Below the pieces are notes generated by a model. It saw only the letters and a list, made by a program, of their open reading frames with translations. It searched no databases and was not told the DNA's origin. From NCBI GenBank assembly GCA_009731375.1, contig BJOX01000040.1, forward strand, positions 246,514-307,179: a stretch of DNA of 60,666 bases, in the 5' to 3' direction. This DNA comes from Paulinella micropora (taxonomy: Eukaryota > Cercozoa > Imbricatea > Euglyphida). Shown here piece after piece: positions 48,186-58,743 of this stretch. Each line of letters starts with the position of its first letter. The first letter of the stretch is position 1. The translations under genes were made by a program, and so were the position numbers.

Positions 48186-48453
48186 NNNNNNNNNNNNNNN
48201 NNNNNNNNNNNNNNNNNNNNNNNNNNNNNNNNNNNNNNNNNNNNNNNNNNNNNNNNNNNNNNNNNNNNNNNNNNNNNNNNNNNNNNNNNNNNNNNNNNNN
48301 NNNNNNNNNNNNNNNNNNNNNNNNNNNNNNNNNNNNNNNNNNNNNNNNNNNNNNNNNNNNNNNNNNNNNNNNNNNNNNNNNNNNNNNNNNNNNNNNNNNN
48401 NNNNNNNNNNNNNNNNNNNNNNNNNNNNNNNNNNNNNNNNNNNNNNNNNNNNN
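48186..48453. other. Assembly gap after a C homopolymer
   Basis: 268 unknown bases preceded by about 22 C. It lies just before the primase ATG. Confidence 0.97.
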
Positions 48454-48456
48454 ACC

Positions 48457-50299
48457 ATGGCAGCCACCGCGCCGTCCTCCTCTGCCTCCGCTGCCCCCTC
48501 GTCTAGGATTGGCCTGTTGCAAACAGAACTCCACGCCATCCTCACGCAAGCGTCAGCCCGCGTCTTCCGAGACCGCTTCGAGCCCAATTTCACTCTTATG
48601 TCCGGCGGCCGCCTGCAAATCCTGCCTTCCGAGCGCGCTAGACTCAACAAATTGTTGCGCGTCCTCGCCTGCCTGGCTTGCCCCGGCCCCCCTCTCGTCG
48701 AAGTCTTGCACATGCCGTTCTGTAAGCTCGTCATCGATCTCGACTCCAAGCAGACCCCACAGCTCTCGCCCGCACGGTTCGGCCAATTCATGCGCGCCTT
48801 CCTGGCCGTGCTGGCTTCCCTGGTCATCTCGCGCCTCGTCGCAAGCGGCCGCACGGCTGCGGCCGCGCGGGCTCTAGCGAGCTGCCATGTCCTGCAGTCG
48901 CACGGCCCTGCGTCCAAGTTCCAAGTTGAACACCTAGAAGACGGCTCGCGCTCGCGCAAGCTCGTCCAATTCGTCAAGCTGTCCTTCCACCTAGTCTTGA
49001 GCGGGCTGGCTCTCCACTGGGCAGACGCCGGCCTCTTGGTCCAGGCCGCCGCCCGCGCCTTCCCGCTACACTTCTCGGATTACCCAGACCTGCCCCTCGA
49101 GTCCGTCGTAGACCTCTCCATCTACAAACAAAAAGCAGGCTGTCGCTACGTGTACTGCGACAAAGCAGAGCGACGCCCCTGCGAGGGCTGCTTCCAGCAG
49201 GACGGGCCTCCACCCCCACACTGCCCCTTCAACAAAAACTGCCACACGCACGTCTCCGCCCGCCGACCCATCCTCCCTCTCGGCGTCTTCAGTCTGGGGG
49301 GCATGCCCCCCACGCCCCCCCTTCCAGCCCACACCACCGGGTCGGGCTCTGCTAGTACTGCTCCCTGCACCTGCGACGGGGTGGGCAGGGGGGCGGGGGT
49401 CCTGCTTGCCTAGTCCGACATTTCGGCTTTACCCCAGCCATTAGCCTCAGCGAGGCCCAACTCGACGAGTTTACTGCTGCCGCCAGCGTTGGCGACTGCG
49501 ATGATGCCCCGAGCGTCCCTGCCTGGCAAGAGCAGGATGCCTCCGTGCGTTTCAAGCGCCCCCCACCCGCTGCTGCTCCTGCCCGACAGCAAGGTCGCGC
49601 CTGTGCACCTCGGGCGGAGGGCAGTCGACGCGCTGCGTCGTCGGAACCCCCGGCCGAGGGCTCTGCTGCGGCTCCCGAGCGCGCAGAAGTAGAGTCCGCG
49701 CGCCCCGCTGGACCTCCCGGCGTGCTCCCGCGCCTGGCTTGGGGGCAAGCCCTTCCCGGGAGTGTTGCCCTCGCTCAGCCGCCAGGCCTGGCTCCTGTCA
49801 CAGTCACGTTTGGCGGCCGAACAGACCAAAAGCAGCTGGTGCAGCTCCTTGCCGCGCACTTGGCACCCTACCTAGGAAACAAGTGCAAGTTCCAGGCCGT
49901 CGCCTGGCAGCCTGGTGGCTACATCCGGGGCTACACGGCGCCGGGCACCGCGCGGTGCCCCTTCAAAAGCGCTCGGGCCAACCAGCCACAAGCGCATGGC
50001 CGCAACCGCCTCCTTGTCATGCTGGGGCAGCACGTGCTAACCATTCGTTGCTTCAACGCGGAATGTAGCAGCTGCTCGGGGGGTTATATTTGCTTTATGC
50101 TCCCCTTATGTTCCAGGAACAAGCAGCCACCGTTCTTGTTCCCTCTGACGCTACCCCCGAGCACGTCTCAGAGCAAAAACAGCCGGAAGAAAAACTGAGC
50201 GACGAAGCCGACAATTCGCCTTCCGATATAGAGGATGAAGATGCACGAGAAGAATTGGTGGAAACGTACTTGCAAAATCGAGGTAAGCACCCAAAATGA
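48457..50299 (+). CDS. Archaeo-eukaryotic primase, herpes-pox (UL52) type, broken frame
   Basis: The ATG at 48457 sits in ACCATGG right after the gap. The first frame (to 49413) has the AEP catalytic motifs in order. The metal-binding acidic pair lies in FCKLVIDLDSK (Asp 94 and 96), the SxH-type motif in KLSFHLVLSG (His about 178), and the Arg...Lys motif in CRYVYCDKAE (Arg about 230, Lys about 236). A shift at a G-rich homopolymer near 49,390 moves coding to the next frame. That frame carries the C-terminal zinc module CPFKSARANQPQAHGRNRLL to RCFNAEC, as in UL52 primases. A third frame (50090-50299) follows, acidic and Ser-rich. The protein would make primers for viral DNA replication. The frame changes may be sequence errors at G runs or short introns. 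Confidence 0.75.
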
Positions 50300-50861
50300 A
50301 ATTGTTTTTTTATCTTCTGTATCGGAAGGCCTGTTTTTCAGGACGATATAATGTTTGTGTGCGTGTGCTGAGTAGCGGCCTCGGTTCCCGCCGAGGAAGG
50401 CAAGCGCAGCAGCGGATCAGATGACACGAAGGTCCGCCGCGCCTATATTGGAAATGCAGTGTGTCCTGCGGCTGTTATCACATCTATAAGGGATCGGTCC
50501 CTAACCCTTCGGTCTGGCCGGACCCTCCGGTCCTTGGCCGGACCCTCCGGTCCTTGGCCGGACCCTCCGGTCCTTGGCCGGACCTCCGGTCCTTGGCCGG
50601 ACCCTCCGGTCCAGGATCCGCCGCGCCTATATTGGAAATGCAGTGTGTCCTGCGGCTGTTATCACATCTATAAGGGATCGGTCCCTAACCCTTCGGTCCT
50701 GGCCGGACCCTCCGGTCCTTGGCCGGACCCTCCGGTCCTTGGCCGGACCCTCCGGTCCTTGGCCGGACCCTCCGGTAATTATAAGAGAGGGGGCCCCGAG
50801 GGTGCACCGAAGGCTCTTTTAGCAGAATTAGTGTGCCAATTGTATGTATGTGTGTGTGTAG
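50284..50861 (+). other. Possible intron region containing the tandem repeats
   Basis: A donor-like GAGGTAAGC occurs at about 50,281-50,289. Acceptor-like tracts end at TTTTTCAG (about 50,340) and GTGTGTGTGTAG (about 50,861), after which coding resumes as DDEKTPAEDQGTLVTPHLRD. The phases of this donor and the second acceptor do not join cleanly, so no exact model is offered. Confidence 0.35.
50440..50790. repeat. Tandem GC-rich repeat, two long units with internal 20-mers
   Basis: A unit of about 180 bases occurs twice. Each begins CCGCGCCTATATTGGAAATG and TGTGTCCTGCGGCTGTTATC, continues ATAAGGGATCGGTCCCTAAC, and ends with four or five copies of GGCCGGACCCTCCGGTCCTT. The 20-mer is partly self-complementary (GGACC...GGTCC). 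A related copy lies at 43.83-43.95 kb. Confidence 0.95.
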
Positions 50862-51600
50862 GACGATGAGAAGACCCCGGCCGAGGATCAGGGTACCTTG
50901 GTTACTCCGCATTTGCGCGACTGGGTGCAGCCCCTGTGCAGAAGGGTCACGGCTTTGATTACGGCTTTGAACTGCAAGCTAACTCAGGCAGTGTCTGCCG
51001 TTATCGAGAGCACGGTGCAGCTGTCGGACCCCGATAACTTAGAGACCGCTCCCATCAAGCGATTCAAGGCGGTCCTCGCCGCGGGCTCTTTGTGTATTTA
51101 CTCGTACAGAGCACAACATATTACACGCCACGCAGAGGAGGCGTACATCGAAGTTGAGATAGACGATGCTGGAGAAGAAATCGTGATGCGAGGCAGTTGT
51201 TCGATCTGCGATGCCGCGCGGGGGACCGAGGACGAGCCACCCGAACGCATGGTGGGCAAACTGCAGCCACGGAAGGAGAAGCAGGGAAACAAAAACAAGC
51301 CGGCGACGCCTGAGGGAGAGAAACTGCTGTTGTGGCGGATCGTAACTAACCTTAGGACCCGTCGGCTGTACGAAGTGCTCCCAAAGGCTGAGAGCCGCGG
51401 GTCTCTTGCGGTGGTGGAGGGTATCAGCGCTACGCGCGCAGATCCCCTCTGGACGACCAAGGGTCTTTGCGACTGCAGCTGCGACTCGCAGTGCAAAGTA
51501 GAGATCAAGAAGGGGGATTTTTGGTGGAGCTGCAACGCCTGCGGGGCGCGGAGGTGCCTGGAGCAGCGGGTCAACCGGGGGGGGTTCGATGCGCGACGCG
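50862..51600 (+). CDS. Linker region between primase and helicase, Cys-rich
   Basis: The frame encodes DWVQPLCRRVTALITALNCK, ASSWYRAQ-like helical sequence, a zinc candidate with GSCSICDAARG, and later CDCSCDSQC with WWSCNACGARRC. The latter looks like a treble-clef or ribbon. It shifts into the helicase frame at an 8-G run near 51,580. Primase, this segment and the helicase probably form one polypeptide or a tight operon-like locus. Confidence 0.55.
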
Positions 51601-54429
51601 TACGGGAGTATCGACGTGTGGAACGCGCTGCACGAGCCTGGGTCTCAACACGTGGCGAACGAGTGTATAACGAGAAAGGACGTAAACACCGAGTGGACCG
51701 CGCCGTTCGGGATTACCAAAGTGCACGACCTGCTGCTGTTTCTAGAACCTTGTGGGGCGGGCAAGACGTATCAGCTGCAAAAGGCGCTCAATGCTCTGCT
51801 TCACGGAACACAGCCTGAGGGCTGGACGGACCAGATGATAGAGGCGTTGCGGGATTGGTTGTGCGAGACGCAGCAGCGGCAGGGCCCCGGGGTGGAGATC
51901 CGAATCGGCGCAATCGCAAGCCGTTTGACGTATTGCCAAGCCTTAGCCAACAGATTTAAGGAATTCGGGTTCGTGCTGAAGCCCGGGCCGGGCTCAGAGA
52001 GCAACCGCTGCATCTGGACCTTTGAATCGGTCTGGAACGTTGCAGACCCTAGACGGCCTGTGCACCCGGAGGGGACAGTGCACTATCAAATCCTCTTGCT
52101 GGACGAGGTGGAGAGCCTGTTGTACCAAGCGGCTCAGGGCCTGAACGCGCCTAAGGAAAGCGCCAATTTGCGGACGTTCGAGATGCTCGTGGCCTCTGCG
52201 GACGTGATCATTGCGTTGGACGCATTTCTGTCGGTCCGCACGGTAGAGGTGCTGCTAGCCATGAAATATGGCCCAGCCTTTGATAGCACGCCAGCGCAGC
52301 GGGAGCTGTGCCGCGCACGGACGAGTTTGCGCTGCAACAACTTCCGGAAGCAAAGCAACCGCAGGTACTACGAACACCCTTCTCGGCAGAGCCTCCTGCA
52401 AAAAATCAAACTTGAACTTCTTCGGGGACGCCCCTGCGCGGTCGCGGCTGGAGATCGTGCGCAGGCCAAAGAGGTGGCGCGGGATATCAGTGCGATGTTT
52501 GCCAACCTAAAAATGCGTTGTTATTTTGGTTACAGAAAGGGGGCGGTGCAAGAAGCGGCTTTGGGCGAAGGCTACATGGCTGACTTTGGCAGTGACCTGT
52601 TCGACACGTGGTCCAGACTCAGCTTTGTGTGTTGGACGTCGACGCTCCTGTTCGGCGTGGACTTTAGTGAGCCCCCTGGCGTAGCCCCTCACTTTTGTTC
52701 TATTTTCATTTTCTGCGACAACAACCTGGTGCTCATGCGTGACTTTGCGCAGATGAGCTGTCGTGTCCGGAACGTGAGCGAGTTTCACGTGTATATCAGA
52801 TCGCACTTCGTGCCCACGAACGCTCCGTTGACGCAAAAGGACGTGGAGAACACGTTTATGCATCTCGCGCTTGCACAGGGCGAACGACCCGAGCGCCTGT
52901 TGCAGGCCGGGCTTGGGCACTTTTTGAAGTTCAAGATCGCGCAAACACCCGACAGGCGGCTCTCGTTTGTGCGAGACTGGTACTTCCGCATGTGTGTGTT
53001 TGCAGAGCTCGAGAAGAACCTGTCGTTGTACCGGGCCAAGGATTTCTTGAGGTACTACATGTGGCGAATGGGCTGCGATGAAGTGATTGGCGTCGACTAT
53101 AGCAATGAGCCACTGCCGCCCAAGGAGGAATGGTATCAATACGAGGGAGCCTTGACACAGTCGGTGCACGAGGAGGAAGTGGCCAACGGCAAGGCGCAAC
53201 TGGTGCAGGAACGGCGGGAGGCGCGCCTGGCAGTCACGTTGTTGGAACAAGAAGCCACGCGCATGACGGACGCACAGCTGAGCACCGAGATCGAGCTTGT
53301 GCAGCGCACGATCGGTCCTGAGCCCTTGCTAACATGCCCGGAGGAAGAGGGAAAGGAGGAGGGGGAGGAGGAGGAGGAGGAGGAGGAGGAGGAGAAAAAG
53401 GAAGAGCGGGAGGAAGATGTCCCGGTTACGGGCACGGGCGCTCTCACCGTCGCGACCGAAACTAGGCGTAACGACCTAACAAGACAGGAGTATTTGGCGT
53501 TGCTCATGAGGCATCCCGGAGTCAGGGAGAGCTTAAACTACCAAACCGCTAGACGAATTAAGTCCCAAAGCTCGCTTTTGGAATTGTTCGCAGCTTGGTG
53601 CCGTTTCAGCGGCAGGGATCCCGACCTGCAGGAGGAATGGGCGGCCCGTGACTGGGTGGAACAGGAGTATGCGCGGCCGCTGACGCGGGAGAGGGCGCGT
53701 GCGCACGGAGACCGAGTTATCTTCTTAGAGACCCTGGCGAAGCTGCTGTTGGATGAGGCGCAGCTGCCCGCCGGAGTCCAAGGCCCGCAGCAGCGGCCGA
53801 TCGACAGGCTGCTAGGCGGAGAGCCTGTCTATCTGGGTAGAATCGAAAACAACCAATCGCTGATTGAGATCTTGTTTCGGAACGGGCACGGGCATTTCCT
53901 GCAGCAAGGCTTCAAACTACGACCGACGCGCCTGAATAGGTTAATACGCGAACCACCGCGCCAGCAGCGGGCCACGACAGGCCCGCAGGTGCCCAACGTG
54001 GAAGCCGGGCTAAGCCATAAGGAGGTGCAGTGCCTGTTGAAGGATTTTTTTACGCAGGCCCTACACTGCTCCTTCGGGCTGGCGATCAATCAGGGAGGGA
54101 ACCCCTTGCGGCAGGTAAGCAGAACAAGCGGCAAGAAGCATCGCTATTGGAGGGTAGGACTTCTTGAAGCTGGACCCAAGCTCCAGGGCAAGCCGGCGCG
54201 TGGACGCAAAAAGCAGAAATCTGCCAAGAACGTAGGAGAGCCCTTGCGACTAGACGCATACGTCTTGATCAACGAGATGGCGGACAGCGATTTCCGGCGT
54301 GCTCTGCCCGCCGAGACAGGAGGCGGACAAGGCGAAACGCAATCTCTCGTTTCTGGCGACGACGGTGATCCAGAAGAAGAAGCAGAGCCTCGTGTCTCGG
54401 TGCAGGGCAACAAGAGACGTAGGATATAG
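51575..54429 (+). CDS. SF2 helicase related to herpesvirus origin-binding protein
   Basis: About 946 residues counted from 51589. Walker A (motif I) is LEPCGAGKTYQL, residues 52-63. Motif II is LLLDEVESLL near residue 172. The OBP-style motif III region is VIIALDAFLSVRTVEVL near residue 210. The C-terminal RecA lobe carries VRNVSEFHVYI preceded by FAQMSCR near residue 390 (motif VI). The order and the DEVxSL and xDAxL forms match the UL9/OBP helicase family. Residues about 580-610 are a poly-Glu insert from a GAG repeat. The C-terminal 300 residues are unassigned and end in a basic NLS-like tail, GNKRRRI. The likely role is origin opening or replicative unwinding, next to the primase. Confidence 0.78.
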
Positions 54430-54580
54430 AAGACACACGCTGCCCGCTGGCTAGCCGGCGCTGGGATTCTGCAGTTTCCTCTCTGTGCGTTGTTTAATAT
54501 ATAGCCTCTAGCTCCCCCCCGTTTTCGTTTCATTAAAAAAAGCCATAATTCTGCTTTGATATTTTGCAAAAAAGATGTTG
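54400..54580. repeat. 3' region shared with the Sel1 locus
   Basis: It matches 46,015-46,295 from the last codons of the ORF (NKRRRI versus NKRRRV) through about 150 bases of downstream sequence. This copy has an extra 18 bases or so with a near-palindrome, GCTGGCTAGCCGGC. Confidence 0.88.
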
Positions 54581-54873
54581 AGGGGAAGCCACGGGTTGCA
54601 AAAGGGGCGGGGTGTGGCAAAGGGGGGGGGGGCGCCCCCCCCCCCCCCCTTTTTTTTTTTTTCTTCCCCCCAACNNNNNNNNNNGAAGAAGCCCTTTGTC
54701 GCCCCTCTGCCGCTTCGATTCGCTTTGGTTGGTCCTGTTCGTGCCAAAGTCTCGATTTTGTCGAAACTGTGGAGAATTTTCTCTACGGGGTGCAAAAAAA
54801 ATGTAATAAATTCCTTGACAAAAGTTTTAAGAGGCTTCCAGCCCGCTGGCAGGCTCTTCGCAGATTTTTTTAA
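54580..54873. other. Intergenic with C/T homopolymer and gap
   Basis: It contains G, C and T homopolymers at 54,622-54,663 and a 10-base gap at 54675-54684. The last 180 bases before the HNH gene hold its promoter. No gene called. Confidence 0.6.
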
Positions 54874-55614
54874 ATGTCAGAAGTTGTGGCCAAAGAAAAA
54901 CTGGTGCCATTGCTTCCGCTGCTGGTTAAACTGCTCGGCTGCTCAGAGCAGAACGCGCGCCGCTATTTAGAAAAGCCCCGGCCAAGCGCCGACAAGCAAA
55001 AAGCAGGCGACGGAGCTCTGAAAACCCAGCTGGTGCGTTTTACGCAGGGAGACGGCTCCTGGGGGCCTGCAGTGCAGTGTGTATATTTGAACGACCTTTT
55101 GAATTTTCTCGGCATTGTGCTGGACTCGGTGCGCCTGAAGGACGATGATTCTTGGCTGTTGGACGACAAGGCGGGGAGGGAGGGGCTGGCGGCCATCGAG
55201 AGACAGCTGTCAGATCTGCACCCATTATCCGAAATACAGACGCGCCCGGTCTATTTAGGGCGTGTAGTACCACTGTGCAACGAGAAACGCTTCATGTCGC
55301 GCGCGCTTGTGAGAAAATGGATCTTGGAGAACCGTCGGCTCCCTTGCTTTTCTCAGTATTTTGACACGGACGGGCGACGGAGACTTTTGTTCAACATCGA
55401 TCACATCGTGCCGACAGCGCAAGGCGGGCTGGATCATCCACGCAATTATGCCCTAATCCCACAGATCATGAATGCCAAATTTGGCTCCATGCTATTGCCA
55501 GCCAAAGCCACGTACTTGTCGCCGGCGACAACGCGCGCGGCTCTTCGTTTTTCCGCGCAGGCCTCCCGTCGCGCCATGCAGGGGCTCGACCTCTCCGACC
55601 TCGAGCTTTGGTGA
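54874..55614 (+). CDS. HNH endonuclease
   Basis: 246 residues from the ATG at 54874 (MSEVVAKEKLVPLLPLLVKL). The HNH motif lies at residues 174-205. FNIDHIVPTAQGGLDHPRNY gives the Asp-His pair (176-177), the GG turn and the Asn, followed by IPQIMNAKFGS with the last motif residue. The N-terminal 150 residues are helical and probably bind DNA or a partner. HNH genes in large DNA viruses are often homing or recombination nucleases. The stop is at the edge of a 10-base gap (55615-55624). Confidence 0.85.
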   Translation: MSEVVAKEKLVPLLPLLVKLLGCSEQNARRYLEKPRPSADKQKAGDGALKTQLVRFTQGDGSWGPAVQCVYLNDLLNFLGIVLDSVRLKDDDSWLLDDKAGREGLAAIERQLSDLHPLSEIQTRPVYLGRVVPLCNEKRFMSRALVRKWILENRRLPCFSQYFDTDGRRRLLFNIDHIVPTAQGGLDHPRNYALIPQIMNAKFGSMLLPAKATYLSPATTRAALRFSAQASRRAMQGLDLSDLELW

Positions 55615-55701
55615 NNNNNNNNNNTCGGAATTTGAAGACAGGCTTTCTTGCGTTTAGGCTTTAAAAACCTTTCCTTTAATTAAAACAAAAAGACGTACGG
55701 A

Positions 55702-58318
55702 TTACTTGTCATTACGAATCAGAACGCTGCCCCCTGAATAGCTTATGTTGTCATGACGTCGAAAAGCGCCGGACCTCCTAGCGATCTCAGGAGACGGGGA
55801 TCTAGGTGTACCCAGCGATCGTCGTTGACGACGTTTGTCAGCAGGAGTCTTTTTCGCCTGTTCAGACGTGCTGGGAGCTTTGTTCTCTTGGTCGCCAAGG
55901 ATTTCATTGCACATATGCAAGCAAGCGTGTGCGTCCACGAAAGCTTTGGGCTTGACAGCTTCTTGCGAGCCGTAGCCATCTTTGGCAAACCAGTCGGCCA
56001 TTCTGTCGACCACACGTTCGTAGGCGCGCAGAAAATTGTTGTGCGCATCGGGGTTGGTTAGGGCGTTCGTCGCCCCTGCAACAGGATACAAAAAGCTCTG
56101 TGCGTGCGGCGAGCAGATGGAGAATTGCGGCCCCTTTGCAGCGTCATCCCCGCTCTGGCGCGAGTCCACGTACGTCTGGAAAAAAAGTTGCCAATTCCAT
56201 CCAAACCTTTTCAGAGCGTCTAGCTGATTGCAGCTAGTATTTTGTTCATACCAGCTGCTAGCCTGCCGATACACATTACAGAGTCCGTCGTACACCACAA
56301 AGTAGTCGCTGCAGTCGCCAAAAGGTAACTTCACTGGAGGGTTATTGAGAGAACGCACTGTCAGTGCAAGTGAATAAATATTGTTCACCCCTTGTCGCAT
56401 TTCCCCAATGTATTTGCTTCTATCGGGACTTCCCGGGGCAACCGCAACTGGTGTGGTGCCTTGGTAGACGTAAGTGAAATCACACAGGTAAGTCTTCATG
56501 TTCTCGATCACCAAGTGCAGCATGGCCAACGCATATTTTTCTACAAACTCTGCTTTAGCCTTCAGCAGCGCCTGTGCTCTCTCGATAACCACTAGTTTCT
56601 CATCTCCCGTCTCGGTGTCAAACACATTGACCCTCTTTTGTCCGTAAACATATTGCGCCTGATTCGCGGCCGTATTCTTAAACAGCAAGATTACGTTGGG
56701 ACCCATCGAGCAGGTAAAGGGCATGTTCAAGTCGGCTAGCGCGGCAATGCATTGCGGCGTTCCCTCCGTAGATACGGGGTCAGAATACTGTGAAGCCTTC
56801 AAATTCGCGCGGTTCCCTTTCTTTCCGTCGTCCACCACCCGAGCAAAAAGCGGGCGTCGATCGGTGGTTTGGTCCAAGCCAGTCAGAGGAGTTCTACATT
56901 CGTAGGACAGACAATTGTGCATAGGGCCCATGTTGTCCTTGGTGTCTCCCGCAAGTCTAGCGTTTCTAGTAATTAAATATCCAGTCCAGGCCCAGACCTT
57001 GGAGAGCCAGTGTGCTTCTGCGGTAGGCAGCGTGGGGCTTTTGGCTGCTAATTCGGCTTGAGCTTGTTGGGCCCTTTTTATCAGCAAGCCGATAGTAGTT
57101 TCTTGGAGCCTGAAGGCAACTTGCGAGTACAACTTGCGCGCAGCCTGGGATGTCGAATAAAGGACGGAATTAACAAGCGGCTTTTTCATGGAATTTTCTT
57201 GACGGAAATCGCCGACGTTATTTTCGGAAGTGACTTTCTCCAATTCCGCGCTTGTGACATCTGAACCCCACTGCACCTCCGTCTTCAAAGTCAAAGTTGC
57301 TGCCTTCACAACACAAACGTCGAATCCTTTCGTCACAAGGTCCTTGGCAGTTTCCTTGACGCAGAAATCAGACGCGACCCCGACCACGCAGACTTTACGA
57401 ATACCCTGTGCTTGCAGAATCTGAGCCAGAGTACATTCCCGGATGATACTGCTCCAAGGGTTTTGGTTCAGAACCTCGTACCTAGTCGGTTTGCCGTTCC
57501 TAGATACTCCATCTCTTTTGTCGAAGATGGCGGAGTAAGAATCATATCTGCGGTCCATGCCTTTATCAAAAAACATGGTTCGATTTGTTGAGGGAGGGCG
57601 CAAGCTGAGCGTGGCTCTCTCCAAGCTGGTGATCTGCGAATAATGCAAGTAATCCAGCGCGGCCTCTGGCTGCCTCGCCCCTGGCTTAAATAGCGGGGCT
57701 ACAGCGCGTAGCTCGTCGATGATGTCCGACCCCCACTCGCCCATGACATAATGATTCGGCCACAGATCTTGATTTGTAACGACCTGTATTTCTTGCGCAA
57801 TTACCAGCCTGCAGCAGCCTGCATAATCTGACTGTTCTTTCTGGGCAACTCTTGTCTCCACAGAATAAGATTTGACATACGTCGTCTTCACTTCCTTATT
57901 ATCGTCCGTGATTTCAGTTCTCTGCTTCTGCTGATACTTAATGATATGGTCGTTGTGCCGCGCCAAAATCCCTGCAGGTATCGTTGTTGCCTCTTTTCCT
58001 TCCCTTTTTAGCCTTGCTAGATAATCAGCCAGTTCCGTATTGGTAGGTTCATCAACAGGAACCACATCTTTGTGGTAGTCTGAACTTTGGAACGATATGT
58101 GTCCAGGCTTTGGGACCGGAACATTGTGCAGGGTGCTTGTCGCGCGTAAACACCACCACATCCCAGCCAGTAATCTGCACTAGTTCGCGCACGTTGTGGA
58201 TGCACGTGTATCTTGTGTCGTCGGTTCCAAGACACATAGATCCGTGTGGGTGCATAAAATCGTTCTGCATGTCCACGACAACCAGAGCCCAACCCGGCTT
58301 CAGTAAAGGGGCAGACAT
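55702..58318 (-). CDS. Nicotinamidase (PncA-like) with large C-terminal extension, one frameshift
   Basis: The start is taken at the ATG 58318 (MSAPLLKPGWALVVVDMQND). The catalytic Asp and metal site come from VVVDMQNDF and VVVFTRDKHPAQ. A frameshift near 58,120-58,140 moves to the 819-residue frame, which continues GHISFQSSDYHKD. An insertion of about 110 residues follows, then LWPNHYVMGEWGSDI. The catalytic Lys is in FDKGMDRRYDSYSAIFD (residue 200 of this frame) and the nucleophile Cys in GVASDFCVKETAKDL (267). All three catalytic residues of nicotinamidase are present; the enzyme turns nicotinamide into nicotinic acid for NAD salvage. Residues about 310-750 are an unassigned, Tyr/Asn-rich globular region. 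The last 70 residues are basic and Ser-rich. Confidence 0.85.
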
Positions 58319-58454
58319 TTGGGGGGGGTCGAGAGCAGGGCCCTCGGCGGGGTCTTGTTTCTTATTGTTACTATTAATAGTACCAGAGCCAAGAGAAAAA
58401 AAAAAGAGAAGACGAGGCCATGAGTCCTTGGGGCACAGCCTCTCCCCCCTTCCC

Positions 58455-58742
58455 NNNNNNNNNNNNNNNNNNNNNNNNNNNNNNNNNNNNNNNNNNNNNN
58501 NNNNNNNNNNNNNNNNNNNNNNNNNNNNNNNNNNNNNNNNNNNNNNNNNNNNNNNNNNNNNNNNNNNNNNNNNNNNNNNNNNNNNNNNNNNNNNNNNNNN
58601 NNNNNNNNNNNNNNNNNNNNNNNNNNNNNNNNNNNNNNNNNNNNNNNNNNNNNNNNNNNNNNNNNNNNNNNNNNNNNNNNNNNNNNNNNNNNNNNNNNNN
58701 NNNNNNNNNNNNNNNNNNNNNNNNNNNNNNNNNNNNNNNNNN
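58455..58742. other. Assembly gap between divergent genes
   Basis: 288 unknown bases between the nicotinamidase gene and the plus-strand ORF at 58744. The promoters of both are probably inside. Confidence 0.98.
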
Positions 58743-58743
58743 C

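Noticed and set aside
50440-50790. CRISPR-like array
   Set aside because: The repeats abut with no unique spacers, lie in eukaryotic-type DNA, and no cas-like gene is present.
30706-54429. A true herpesvirus genome
   Set aside because: The primase and origin-binding helicase resemble herpes families, but no capsid, terminase, portal or glycoprotein gene is seen, and SF3 helicase, Sel1, F-box and HNH genes point to a giant-virus-like gene pool.
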